DNA from: Lysobacterales bacterium
GTDB lineage: Bacteria; Pseudomonadota; Gammaproteobacteria; Xanthomonadales; SZUA-36
Length of the DNA: 9,199 bases
Assembly (NCBI GenBank): GCA_029287515.1
Contig: JARFQZ010000086.1
Location: 1 to 9,199 of the forward strand
Direction: 5' to 3'
Shown piece by piece: positions 1 to 7,145 of this stretch. The position numbers and the translations under genes were made by a program. Within the stretch, counting starts at the first letter, position 1. Each line of letters opens with the position of its first letter. The notes under the pieces were generated by a model. It was given only the letters and a program-made list of their open reading frames with translations. It was not told the origin of the DNA and searched no databases.

Positions 1-867
1 AAAAACATTGCCCTGATTTTCGCCAAGGCGTCCACGCGCACACGCTGCGCATTCGAGGTGGCTGCCTACGACCAGGGTGCGAATGTGACCTATCTTGACC
101 CCACAGGCTCCCATCTTGGCAGGAAAGAATCCGTGAAAGACACCGCAAGGGTGCTGGGCCGGATGTACGATGCCATCGAGTACCGCGGCGACGACCAGGC
201 GATCGTCGAGGAATTGTCGGAGTGGTCGGGTGTGCCCGTTTTTAACGGATTGACCGACGACTATCACCCCACCCAGATGTGCGCCGACGTGATGACCATG
301 CGCGAATATATGCCGCAACCCTGGCACGACTTCAAATATGCCTTTGTCGGCGATGCCCGCTCCAACATGGGTAACTCCCTGATGATCGCCGGTTGCCTGA
401 TGGGCATGGATGTGCGTATCGGCGCTCCGAAACACCTGTGGCCGGACGCTAAGCTCCTCGGACACGCCCGTGAACTGGAACGGGAATATGGTGGAACACT
501 CACCCTGACGGAAGACCCCAGGGAGGCTGTCGATGGCGTCCAGTTCATTCACACGGATGTCTGGGTATCCATGGGCGAACCCGACGATGTCTGGGAGGAG
601 CGTATCAGGTTGCTGACGCCTTACCAGGTGAATGCCGACCTGATGGCGGCTTCAGGAAACCCCAGGGTGCGATTCATGCACTGCCTTCCCGCATTCCACA
701 ACCTCGAGACCGAGGTTGGCCGTAAAATCCACGAGAAATTCGGCATTGACGCCATGGAGGTCACCGAGGAAGTGTTCGAATCTCGTGCCGGTATCCAGTT
801 CGAACAGGCGGAAAACCGCGTGCACTCCATCAAGGCCCTGCTCGTGGCGACGCTCGGCAGCCAGTAA
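1..867 (+). CDS. arcB: Catabolic ornithine carbamoyltransferase, 5'-truncated by window edge
   Basis: Cytosolic enzyme of the arginine deiminase pathway that phosphorolyses citrulline to ornithine and carbamoyl phosphate (the anabolic ArgF runs the reverse). The frame is open from base 1 and ends at TAA 865-867, giving 288 visible residues. The family is usually about 335, so roughly 45-50 N-terminal residues lie upstream. Visible motifs, in fragment numbering, are the carbamoyl-phosphate loop STRTR at 11-15, HPTQ at 89-92, the ornithine-side DVWVSMG at 186-192 and the catalytic-cysteine motif HCLPAFHN at 227-234. The catabolic assignment rests on overall similarity, from memory, to pseudomonad ArcB (AAYDQGANVTY, KDTARVLGRMYDAIEYRG) and on arcC following directly. 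The usual FEKT before STRTR reads FAKA here. An arcA (arginine deiminase) gene upstream would be expected but is outside the window. The anabolic role of argF is the main alternative. Confidence 0.93.
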   Translation, partial: KNIALIFAKASTRTRCAFEVAAYDQGANVTYLDPTGSHLGRKESVKDTARVLGRMYDAIEYRGDDQAIVEELSEWSGVPVFNGLTDDYHPTQMCADVMTMREYMPQPWHDFKYAFVGDARSNMGNSLMIAGCLMGMDVRIGAPKHLWPDAKLLGHARELEREYGGTLTLTEDPREAVDGVQFIHTDVWVSMGEPDDVWEERIRLLTPYQVNADLMAASGNPRVRFMHCLPAFHNLETEVGRKIHEKFGIDAMEVTEEVFESRAGIQFEQAENRVHSIKALLVATLGSQ

Positions 868-873
868 GGGAGA
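868..873 (+). promoter_or_regulatory. Ribosome binding site of arcC
   Basis: GGGAGA starts directly after the arcB stop codon and sits 6 nt before the ATG at 880. It fixes the arcC start and fits translation from a shared arcB-arcC message. Confidence 0.75.
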
Positions 874-879
874 TAATCC

Positions 880-1812
880 ATGAGAGTGGTTGTGGCTTTG
901 GGGGGCAATGCGCTGTTGCGGCGCGGACAGGAACTGAACGCGGAAAACCAGCGCAACAACATTCGGATGGCAGCACAGCAACTGGCCAGGATTCATACCG
1001 ATCATGAGCTGGTCGTGGCGCATGGGAATGGGCCGCAGGTAGGTTTGCTGGCTTTAATGGATGCTGCGTACACGGCTGTTGATCCCTATCCGCTGGACGT
1101 GCTTGGCGCAGAAACGGTTGGCCAGATCGGGTACATGATCGAGCAGGAACTGGGCAACATCATTCCTTACGAAGACAACATCGTTACGATCCTGACACAG
1201 ATACTGGTAGACCAGTCTGATCCGGCCTTCCTGAACCCCACCAAGCCCGTGGGTCCGGTTTATGACAAGGCGCAAGCGGACAAGCTTCACCAGGAGAAGG
1301 GTTGGACAATGGCGCCGGACGGAGGGCATTTCAGGCGTGTCGTGCCCTCGCCGTTGCCCATGAAAATCATTGAGATGAACGTCATCCGCACGCTGGTGGA
1401 TAACGGTTTTGTCGTTATCTGTGCCGGTGGCGGAGGCATACCGGTTGCGTACGATGAAAACAGAAAGCTGTTCGGCGTGGAGGCGGTTATCGACAAGGAC
1501 CTTGCCAGCGCCCTGCTGGCCAGGGGCCTGGATGCCGACATGTTCGCCATGCTGACGGACGTGCCGTATGTCTATGCCGATTTCGGTACGGAGAAGCAAA
1601 AGGCGATCAAGGCAGTTCACCCCGATACGCTCGAAAAACTGGACTTTGCCTCCGGGTCAATGGGGCCGAAAGTGAAGGGCGCCTGCTGGTTTGTGCGTGA
1701 AACAGGGAACATGAGCGTGATAGGCCGGCTTTCAGATCTGTCAAATGTCATATCCGGTAATACGGGCACGCTGATATCAAACGAAGTCGAGGGCATCCAG
1801 TTCGAAGAGTGA
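880..1812 (+). CDS. arcC: Carbamate kinase
   Basis: Transfers the phosphate of carbamoyl phosphate to ADP, giving ATP and carbamate (which decays to CO2 and ammonia). This is the energy-yielding last step of the arginine deiminase pathway, in the cytosol. The 310 residues match the usual family length. Visible amino-acid-kinase features are the N-terminal strand with GGNA near residues 8-11, HGNGPQVG from residue 48, the glycine-rich GGGGIP at 183-188 and the DKDLASALLA segment with Lys206. The ATG at 880 is the first residue of the conserved VVVALGGNAL start, with a good Shine-Dalgarno just upstream, so the start is secure. It lies 12 nt after arcB, with no room for a separate promoter, so one operon is likely. 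No arginine/ornithine antiporter (arcD) follows; if present it must lie upstream. Confidence 0.96.
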   Translation: MRVVVALGGNALLRRGQELNAENQRNNIRMAAQQLARIHTDHELVVAHGNGPQVGLLALMDAAYTAVDPYPLDVLGAETVGQIGYMIEQELGNIIPYEDNIVTILTQILVDQSDPAFLNPTKPVGPVYDKAQADKLHQEKGWTMAPDGGHFRRVVPSPLPMKIIEMNVIRTLVDNGFVVICAGGGGIPVAYDENRKLFGVEAVIDKDLASALLARGLDADMFAMLTDVPYVYADFGTEKQKAIKAVHPDTLEKLDFASGSMGPKVKGACWFVRETGNMSVIGRLSDLSNVISGNTGTLISNEVEGIQFEE

Positions 1813-1822
1813 CCGGGCGCGC

Positions 1823-1844
1823 CGGCTGCTGAATTCTGCGGCCG
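1823..1844 (+). terminator. Possible weak terminator hairpin after arcC
   Basis: CGGCTGC (1823-1829) can pair with GCGGCCG (1838-1844), with one G-T wobble and an 8-nt loop. It starts 10 nt after the arcC stop. The tract behind it is pyrimidine-rich (1845-1860) but has no clean U run, so factor-independent termination is uncertain. It overlaps at one base with the palindrome GGCGCGCC (1816-1823). Its position between two functionally separate genes is the main support. Confidence 0.35.
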
Positions 1845-1906
1845 TCTGTATCTTCCTTTCCCGGCGTGATAGTGTCTGCAAATTCGAACCCTGGCAAGCT
1901 GCTGAA

Positions 1907-1911
1907 CGGAG
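1907..1911 (+). promoter_or_regulatory. Ribosome binding site deciding the aminopeptidase start
   Basis: CGGAG lies 5 nt before the ATG at 1917. It favours this start over the in-frame GTG at 1866, which would add 17 residues without hydrophobic character in front of an otherwise well-formed signal peptide. Confidence 0.6.
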
Positions 1912-1916
1912 TCCTT

Positions 1917-3458
1917 ATGCGCAGATTTTTCCTGGCAACGCTGTTTATGATTGCCGCTATCTTTCCCGCTCACGCTTTCGCCATGCGCGTGATCGATTTC
2001 TCTGATTTCCGGCTTCCGGGTGAAGGGGCTATCGCATTGCCCGTCACCGAGAGCGAGACGCTGACGGGCGTGGCTGCCGCGGTCGATGAAGTCACGGGCG
2101 GAAGCCTTTCGATGGCGTTGACAGAAGCTGATTTCTCTGGAACGCCCGGCGACACCCTGACTTTGTTCGGTGTCAGGCCCTATTCACGCATCGACCTGGT
2201 CGGCGTGGGTTCGGAGACATTGGACCGCGTTGCCGCGGAGAATTTCGGTGGCCGGGTTGCGTCGCTCAACGACGGCTCCAGTGGTACTCATTTATACATC
2301 CTGTGGCAGGGTCTGGAGCGTGACCCCGGCGCAAACGCCTCGCGGGTTGCGCTCGGATTTCTGCTTGGCGACTACCGCTTCGACCGCTACCGAGAAGACC
2401 GCACGGACCCCACGGCTCGAGGCAAGGTGACTATCCTTGGAGACGACCCGGCTGCAGCCGGCCAGTTCCAGGAGGACCTGGCTCATGTGGCGTCCTCGGT
2501 TTACCTGGCGCGGGACCTGGTTTCCGAGCCCGCCAATGTCATTTATCCGCAGTCTTTCGTCGAGCGCGTGCGTGATTCTTTCGAAGGTGTGGATAACATT
2601 CGCATCCGCGTGCTGGACGAGAAAGACCTGGAACGCAATGGCATGGGCGCCCATCTGGGCGTCGGCAAGGGGTCGGCACGTCCTCCCAGACTGCTGGCTA
2701 TCGAGTACCGGGGCGCGGGCGATGAGCCGCCACTGGTGCTGGCGGGCAAAGGCATCACTTTCGACTCGGGTGGAATCTCGCTGAAAGACGGAAATGGAAT
2801 GGGGCGCATGAAGGCCGACATGACCGGCGCCGCGGTGGTCTCGGCCACGGTTCTGGCCTCAGCGCTTCGTGGGTCCCGTACAAATCTGGTTGCATTGGCG
2901 GCGTTGGCGGAAAATATGCCAGGGAGCCGCGCCACTCGCCCCGGAGATGTCCTGACTTCGATGTCCGGCAAAACCATTGAAATCAAGTCTACCGACGCCG
3001 AGGGCCGGCTGGTGCTGTCAGATGCGGTCTGGTACGCACAGCAACAATATTCGCCGGACGTGCTGATCGATGTGGCAACACTGACCGGGTCGGTTTCGCG
3101 TGCCGTCGGTGAGGGCTACTCAGGGCTGTTCAGTAATGACGACGCACTGGCGGAACAGTTGACCGCCGCTGCCAGGCAGGCCGGCGAGCCCACATGGCGC
3201 CTGCCGCTGGATCCACTCCACTACGACCAGATCAGCTCCGACATCGCCGATGTGCTAAACGGAAGCAGCGGTCGTGCCGGGGCCAGCACGGGAGCAGCTT
3301 TCATCGGTAGTTTCATCGAGGAAGGGCAGCAATGGGCGCATTTCGATATTGCGGGTGTCGATTACCAGGAGGAACCACTGCCGACAGTTCCGAAAGGTTA
3401 TTCAGGCTACGGGATACGGATGCTGGATGAATACATTCGGGAAAACCGGGAGCCTTGA
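1917..3458 (+). CDS. Secreted M17 leucyl aminopeptidase
   Basis: Two-metal exopeptidase of the M17 (PepA/LAP) family that removes N-terminal residues from peptides; 513 residues from the chosen ATG. The first 22 residues form a classical signal peptide: an Arg-Arg n-region, a hydrophobic core at about residues 4-16, then a small-residue end allowing signal peptidase I cleavage after AHA (20) or AFA (22). No lipobox cysteine is present, so a soluble periplasmic enzyme is predicted. The catalytic C-terminal domain is complete. Lys278, Asp283, Asp301, Asp360 and Glu362 match the metal ligands of E. coli PepA (K270, D275, D293, D352, E354), and Lys290 and Arg364 match K282 and R356, all at a constant offset of 8. 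The signature reads STDAEGRL instead of the usual NTDAEGRL. The N-terminal domain is less conserved, as is normal in M17. It is separated from arcC by 104 nt and a possible hairpin, and is probably transcribed alone. Activity looks intact; substrate preference cannot be read from sequence. Confidence 0.93.
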   Translation: MRRFFLATLFMIAAIFPAHAFAMRVIDFSDFRLPGEGAIALPVTESETLTGVAAAVDEVTGGSLSMALTEADFSGTPGDTLTLFGVRPYSRIDLVGVGSETLDRVAAENFGGRVASLNDGSSGTHLYILWQGLERDPGANASRVALGFLLGDYRFDRYREDRTDPTARGKVTILGDDPAAAGQFQEDLAHVASSVYLARDLVSEPANVIYPQSFVERVRDSFEGVDNIRIRVLDEKDLERNGMGAHLGVGKGSARPPRLLAIEYRGAGDEPPLVLAGKGITFDSGGISLKDGNGMGRMKADMTGAAVVSATVLASALRGSRTNLVALAALAENMPGSRATRPGDVLTSMSGKTIEIKSTDAEGRLVLSDAVWYAQQQYSPDVLIDVATLTGSVSRAVGEGYSGLFSNDDALAEQLTAAARQAGEPTWRLPLDPLHYDQISSDIADVLNGSSGRAGASTGAAFIGSFIEEGQQWAHFDIAGVDYQEEPLPTVPKGYSGYGIRMLDEYIRENREP

Positions 3459-3464
3459 AATTAG

Positions 3465-3497
3465 ATGCAGGGGGGACCGACCCGTCCCCCACTGCGT
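3465..3497. repeat. Strong GC palindrome, REP-like or terminator stem
   Basis: GGGGGAC (3471-3477) pairs perfectly with GTCCCCC (3484-3490) across the 6-nt loop CGACCC. The stem extends outward through GCAG/CTGC (3467-3470 with 3492-3495) past a single bulged A at 3491, and weakly beyond. It begins 6 nt after the aminopeptidase stop, where a terminator would sit, but no T-run follows on the plus strand. A bulged, GC-rich palindrome between genes is also what a REP-type extragenic element looks like. Only one copy is visible, so the repeat interpretation is inference. Confidence 0.5.
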
Positions 3498-3499
3498 AT

Positions 3500-3542
3500 C
3501 CCGACACACTTTAGTCGGGTGGCGAGATATTCTGCCATCCCG
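3500..3542. repeat. Two overlapping, mutually exclusive inverted repeats
   Basis: CCCGAC (3500-3505) pairs with GTCGGG (3514-3519) over an 8-nt loop. Alternatively CGGGTGGC (3516-3523) pairs with GCCATCCCG (3534-3542) with one bulge. The two share bases 3516-3519 and cannot form together. With the palindrome just upstream they make a compact cluster of potential structure within 80 nt. It may be the second half of a REP pair, transcript 3'-end protection for the aminopeptidase message, or alternative leader folds. The sequence alone does not decide. Confidence 0.35.
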
Positions 3543-3625
3543 TGCGTGTGAGAGCCATTCCATGTGCTCACCCCTTCTACTACCAACCACCATACGCCTA
3601 AGTTTCGAAATATGCAAATTTGGCT

Positions 3626-3674
3626 AAATGCATTTTTGACGTCATCTCAATCCGTGGCTGTCTCAAGGTACAAT
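3626..3674 (+). promoter_or_regulatory. Putative icmF promoter and operator region
   Basis: The roughly 110 nt before icmF are markedly AT-rich compared with the flanks. TACAAT at 3669-3674 is a good -10 candidate and would give a leader of about 20 nt, but no convincing -35 lies 16-18 nt upstream. TTGACG at 3636-3641 is 27 nt away, too far for an ordinary sigma-70 promoter, which may mean an activator is needed. Two perfect palindromes lie upstream of the -10: AAATGCATTT (3626-3635) and TGACGTCA (3637-3644). A third, TTTCGAAA, lies at 3603-3610. They are plausible regulator sites, but I cannot assign a regulator. Confidence 0.35.
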
Positions 3675-3701
3675 ATGCGCTTGCATTGAAGGAATGAACG
3701 C

Positions 3702-6700
3702 ATGAGCAGACCCGCTGACCAGATACCACAGGCACGAACGGAGACTTCCACTCCTTTGCGTTTTGTGACCGCCGCCTCCCTGTTCGATGGCCACGATGCA
3801 GCGATCAACATCATGCGCCGCCTGATCCAGGCCCAGGGCGCAGAGGTCATCCACCTTGGGCACAACCGCAGCGTGCTGGACATCGTTCGCGCAGCCATCC
3901 AGGAAGATGCGGACGGAATTGCAATCTCCTCATACCAGGGCGGGCATATCGAATTTTTCAAGTACATGATCGATCTGCTCAGGGAGCGGGATTCGGAGCA
4001 CATACGCGTCTTTGGCGGAGGCGGGGGCACCATTACGCTGGAGGAAATCACCGAGCTGGAAGCCTACGGGATAGAACGTATTTACCACCCGGATGACGGG
4101 ATGCAGATGGGCCTGGTTGAAATGATCGAGGACGTGGTCAGGCGCGCGGCGGATCACCGCGTACCCACCGAATACCCGGGCCAGCTGGATCTCGAAAACG
4201 CCAAGACCATCGCCAACGTGATCTCCGCCCTCGAAGACGAGGTGTTTGGCGAAGCAGAACTCAGGCTGAAACGCCGCGAATGGGCGGGCAGGGAGAAGCA
4301 GGCGCCAGTGGTGGGGATCACCGGTACGGGCGGCGCGGGAAAATCGTCGGTCACCGACGAGTTGCTGAACCGCTTCGGGCAGTGTTTTCCCGACATGAAA
4401 ATCGCCGTCCTGGCCGTGGATCCCACGCGGCGGCGCACCGGTGGCGCATTGCTTGGCGACCGAATCCGGATGAATTCCCTCCGCAACGAAAACATTTACA
4501 TGCGCAGCATGGCCACGCGGCGCCAGCACCTTGCGACCTCGGCGATCCTGCAGGACGCCATATCTTTCCTGAAATCCGGGGGCTTTGACCTGGTGATCGT
4601 CGAGACGGCCGGCATCGGCCAGTCGGATTCCGAAATCGTCGACATGGTGGACTTTCCGGTTTACGTCATGACCAGTGATTTCGGCGCCCAGAGCCAGCTG
4701 GAAAAAATCGACATGCTGGATTACGCCGATCTGGTCGTACTGAACAAGTTTGACAAACGGGCCGCCGAGGATGCCTTGCGCGACGTCCGCAAGCAATGGA
4801 AACGGAACCACCTTGCGTTCCAGGCGAGCGACGAAGATGTTCCCGTTTACCCAACGATTGCGAGCCAGTTCAACGACCCGGGTGTGACCTGGATGTTCGT
4901 GAACCTGTGCCGCCTGCTGCGGGAAAAGCTTGACCTGCCGGTTGAAGACTGGTCGCCGGAGATCGACACCAGCGTCAGGGCGCCCAAAGCCACCGTGCTG
5001 ATTCCGGGCCAGAGAACCCGATACCTGTCCGAAATTTCCGAGCAGGGCAGGGCGATCAATGCCGACATCGCCCGCCAGGCCGAAGCCGCCAGCAAGGCGC
5101 AGAATTATTTCGAATCACTGAAAGCCCTCAGAGACGAGCACCTGCCCGAGCCGTTTGCGAGGTATGTGTCTTTCGCGCTGAGAGAGGAGGGGGCAGACCG
5201 GAGCCTTGTGCTTCTTCGTCAGCGTTATGACAGCGCCATCAGCGAACTGAACGAGGACGCATTGCGGTTGTTGCGAGCCTGGCCTGAGCGTAAGAAAGGC
5301 CTGCGCACCGAGCAGTATGTGTACGAGGTTCGCGGCCGGACCATTACCGGATCCAATTACAAAGAATCTCTCAGCCGCCTGCAGATTCCGAAAATTGGCA
5401 TGCCCAGGGATGCGGACTGGGGCGAATTGCTTTCATTCCTGATGCGGGAAAACCTGCCCGGATCTTACCCGTATACAGCGGGTGTTTTCCCTTATCGCCG
5501 GACCAGTGAGGACCCGATCCGCATGTTCGCCGGTGAAGGGACGCCGGAACGGACGAACCGCCGTTTCCACCTGCTCGCACAGGGTCAGCCCGCCGTCCGG
5601 CTGAGCACTGCATTCGACTCGGTTACGCTGTATGGCGAAGACCCGCACACCCGGCCGGACATCTACGGCAAGGTCGGAAATTCCGGTGTGTCCATCGCCA
5701 CGCTGGACGACATGAAGAAGCTGTACTCAGGTTTCGACCTCTGTGCGCCCAACACATCGGTTTCCATGACCATCAACGGCCCGGCGCCGATGATGCTGGC
5801 GTTTTTCATGAACACCGCGATCGATCAGCAGGTGGAGTTGTACCTGCACAAGCATGGTAAGTGGGAAGAAGCAAAGAGAAAGATCGAGAAACATTTCGAA
5901 GGCCGGATGCAACCGCACTACATCGGCCAGTTGCCGCAAGGTCACAATGGCCTCGGACTGGCGATGCTGGGCATCACCGGCGATAAGCTGGTCGATGAGG
6001 AAACCTATGCGAAAATCAAGGCCGAAACCCTGACAAAAGTCCGTGGCACAGTCCAGGCGGACATACTGAAGGAGGACCAGGCCCAGAACACCTGTATCTT
6101 CTCGACGGAGTTCGCGATGCGCATGATGGGCGATATCCAGCAGTACTTCGTCGATCATGGCGTACGCAATTTTTACAGCGTATCCATCTCCGGCTATCAC
6201 ATCGCCGAAGCCGGCGCTAACCCGATCAGCCAGCTCGCCTTCACACTGAGTAACGGATTCACGATCGTCGAGTACTACCTGGCCAGGGGTATGGACATTG
6301 ATTCGTTCGCACCCAACCTGAGTTTCTTTTTCAGCAACGGAATGGACCCCGAATACACCGTGATCGGCCGGGTGGCCCGGCGGATCTGGGCGCGCGCCAT
6401 GCGCGAGCGCTACGGCGCCAGTCGCCGCAGCCAGATGCTGAAGTACCACATTCAGACCAGCGGGCGCAGCCTGCACGCGCAGGAAATCCAGTTCAATGAC
6501 ATCCGCACCACGCTGCAGGCGCTGTATGCGCTGTTCGACAACTGCAACAGCCTGCACACCAATGCATACGATGAAGCGATAACGACACCAACTGAAGAAT
6601 CTGTGCGAAGAGCTGTCGCTATCCAAATGATTATTAACAAAGAATTAGGACTGAACTTCTGTGAAAACCCATGGCAAGGAAGCTTTATCGTGGACGAATT

Positions 6701-7145
6701 GACCGACCTCGTGGAAGAAGCGGTGTACCAGGAATTCGAGCGCATTTCAGAACGTGGCGGGGTGCTGGGCGCCATGGATACCATGTACCAGCGCAGCAAA
6801 ATCCAGGAGGAAAGCCTGTATTACGAGAGCATGAAGCACGACGGCACTTTTCCCATCGTCGGCGTGAATACGTTCCTGCCCCCCGACGGCGGGCACGGTG
6901 AAGTCGGCGAGATCGAGTTGATGCGCAGTTCCAACCAGGAAAAAGACCAGCAGGTTTTCAACGTGGAGAACTTCCGTGATGCCCATCGTCAAAATGGCGA
7001 TAACCAGCTCAGGCGGTTGCAACAGGTAGCCCGGGAGAGAAAGAACACCTTCGAGGCGCTGATGGATGCAGCCAGGTACTGTTCATTGGGCTCGATGAGT
7101 CACTCTCTCTACGATGTGGGCGGCGAATACCGCAGGAACATGTAA
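3702..7145 (+). CDS. icmF: Fused isobutyryl-CoA mutase IcmF (B12 domain, GTPase, mutase)
   Basis: Adenosylcobalamin-dependent enzyme that interconverts isobutyryl-CoA and n-butyryl-CoA and carries its own G-protein chaperone; cytosolic, 1147 residues. Domain order: a B12-binding domain at about 20-150, with the DxH cobalt-ligand motif DGH at 29-31 (His31); a MeaB/ArgK-type GTPase at about 200-420, with P-loop GTGGAGKS (208-215, Lys214), ETAGIGQSD (301-309) and NKFD (348-351); a linker; and a mutase TIM-barrel to the C-terminus. The mutase has Phe609 in RMFAG where methylmalonyl-CoA mutase has the substrate Tyr, and Gln795 in EDQAQN where that enzyme has the substrate Arg. This Phe/Gln pair marks isobutyryl-type specificity (Phe80/Gln198 in Streptomyces IcmA). 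The active-site His of SISGYH is His833. The start is supported by GAAGGA at 3688-3693, 8 nt before the ATG. No break is seen. Residues 957-996 are encoded by an unusually low-G+C tract. Related branched acyl-CoA substrates remain possible. An unknown gene follows after 26 nt. Confidence 0.96.
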   Translation: MSRPADQIPQARTETSTPLRFVTAASLFDGHDAAINIMRRLIQAQGAEVIHLGHNRSVLDIVRAAIQEDADGIAISSYQGGHIEFFKYMIDLLRERDSEHIRVFGGGGGTITLEEITELEAYGIERIYHPDDGMQMGLVEMIEDVVRRAADHRVPTEYPGQLDLENAKTIANVISALEDEVFGEAELRLKRREWAGREKQAPVVGITGTGGAGKSSVTDELLNRFGQCFPDMKIAVLAVDPTRRRTGGALLGDRIRMNSLRNENIYMRSMATRRQHLATSAILQDAISFLKSGGFDLVIVETAGIGQSDSEIVDMVDFPVYVMTSDFGAQSQLEKIDMLDYADLVVLNKFDKRAAEDALRDVRKQWKRNHLAFQASDEDVPVYPTIASQFNDPGVTWMFVNLCRLLREKLDLPVEDWSPEIDTSVRAPKATVLIPGQRTRYLSEISEQGRAINADIARQAEAASKAQNYFESLKALRDEHLPEPFARYVSFALREEGADRSLVLLRQRYDSAISELNEDALRLLRAWPERKKGLRTEQYVYEVRGRTITGSNYKESLSRLQIPKIGMPRDADWGELLSFLMRENLPGSYPYTAGVFPYRRTSEDPIRMFAGEGTPERTNRRFHLLAQGQPAVRLSTAFDSVTLYGEDPHTRPDIYGKVGNSGVSIATLDDMKKLYSGFDLCAPNTSVSMTINGPAPMMLAFFMNTAIDQQVELYLHKHGKWEEAKRKIEKHFEGRMQPHYIGQLPQGHNGLGLAMLGITGDKLVDEETYAKIKAETLTKVRGTVQADILKEDQAQNTCIFSTEFAMRMMGDIQQYFVDHGVRNFYSVSISGYHIAEAGANPISQLAFTLSNGFTIVEYYLARGMDIDSFAPNLSFFFSNGMDPEYTVIGRVARRIWARAMRERYGASRRSQMLKYHIQTSGRSLHAQEIQFNDIRTTLQALYALFDNCNSLHTNAYDEAITTPTEESVRRAVAIQMIINKELGLNFCENPWQGSFIVDELTDLVEEAVYQEFERISERGGVLGAMDTMYQRSKIQEESLYYESMKHDGTFPIVGVNTFLPPDGGHGEVGEIELMRSSNQEKDQQVFNVENFRDAHRQNGDNQLRRLQQVARERKNTFEALMDAARYCSLGSMSHSLYDVGGEYRRNM
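6571..6690 (+). other. Low-G+C, codon-atypical tract inside icmF
   Basis: By hand count 49 of 120 bases are G or C (41%), against 78% in the 60 bases at 6361-6420 and clearly higher values over most of the gene. The codons change too. CGA, AGA, TTA, GGA (twice), CCA (twice), ACT, TCT, ATA and CAA (twice) are packed into about 40 codons, while the surrounding gene favours C- or G-ending codons. The frame and the conserved protein sequence are intact. It may be a short gene-conversion patch from a lower-G+C homologue, a constrained RNA segment, or a consensus artefact. Confidence 0.6.

Noticed and set aside
1866..1916. Upstream GTG as the aminopeptidase start
   Set aside because: It would put 17 polar residues before the signal peptide and lacks a ribosome site; the ATG at 1917 has CGGAG 5 nt upstream.
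2170..2784. Two plus-strand open frames (86 and 115 codons) in another frame of the aminopeptidase gene
   Set aside because: Trp/Arg-rich out-of-frame translations lying wholly inside a gene with all catalytic residues in place.
3274..3627. 117-codon plus-strand frame spanning the aminopeptidase 3' end and the gap
   Set aside because: It overlaps the conserved C-terminus in another frame, ends in the hairpin region, and has no ribosome site or protein-like composition.
3459..3701. Cobalamin riboswitch ahead of the B12-dependent icmF
   Set aside because: I looked for B12-box-like sequence and the multi-helix layout and found neither; the gap is also short for one, and the best -10 leaves a leader of only about 20 nt.
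3694..3705. Three-codon frame ATG-AAC-GCA-TGA overlapping the icmF start
   Set aside because: Probably chance: the Shine-Dalgarno spacing fits the icmF ATG, and so short a peptide has no independent support.
3930..4811. 293-codon open frame on the minus strand inside icmF
   Set aside because: Antisense shadow of the B12 and GTPase domains, whose plus-strand motifs are intact.
5727..6626. 299-codon open frame on the minus strand inside icmF
   Set aside because: It is the antisense of the conserved mutase domain; no ribosome site or recognisable motif, and icmF on the plus strand is certain.
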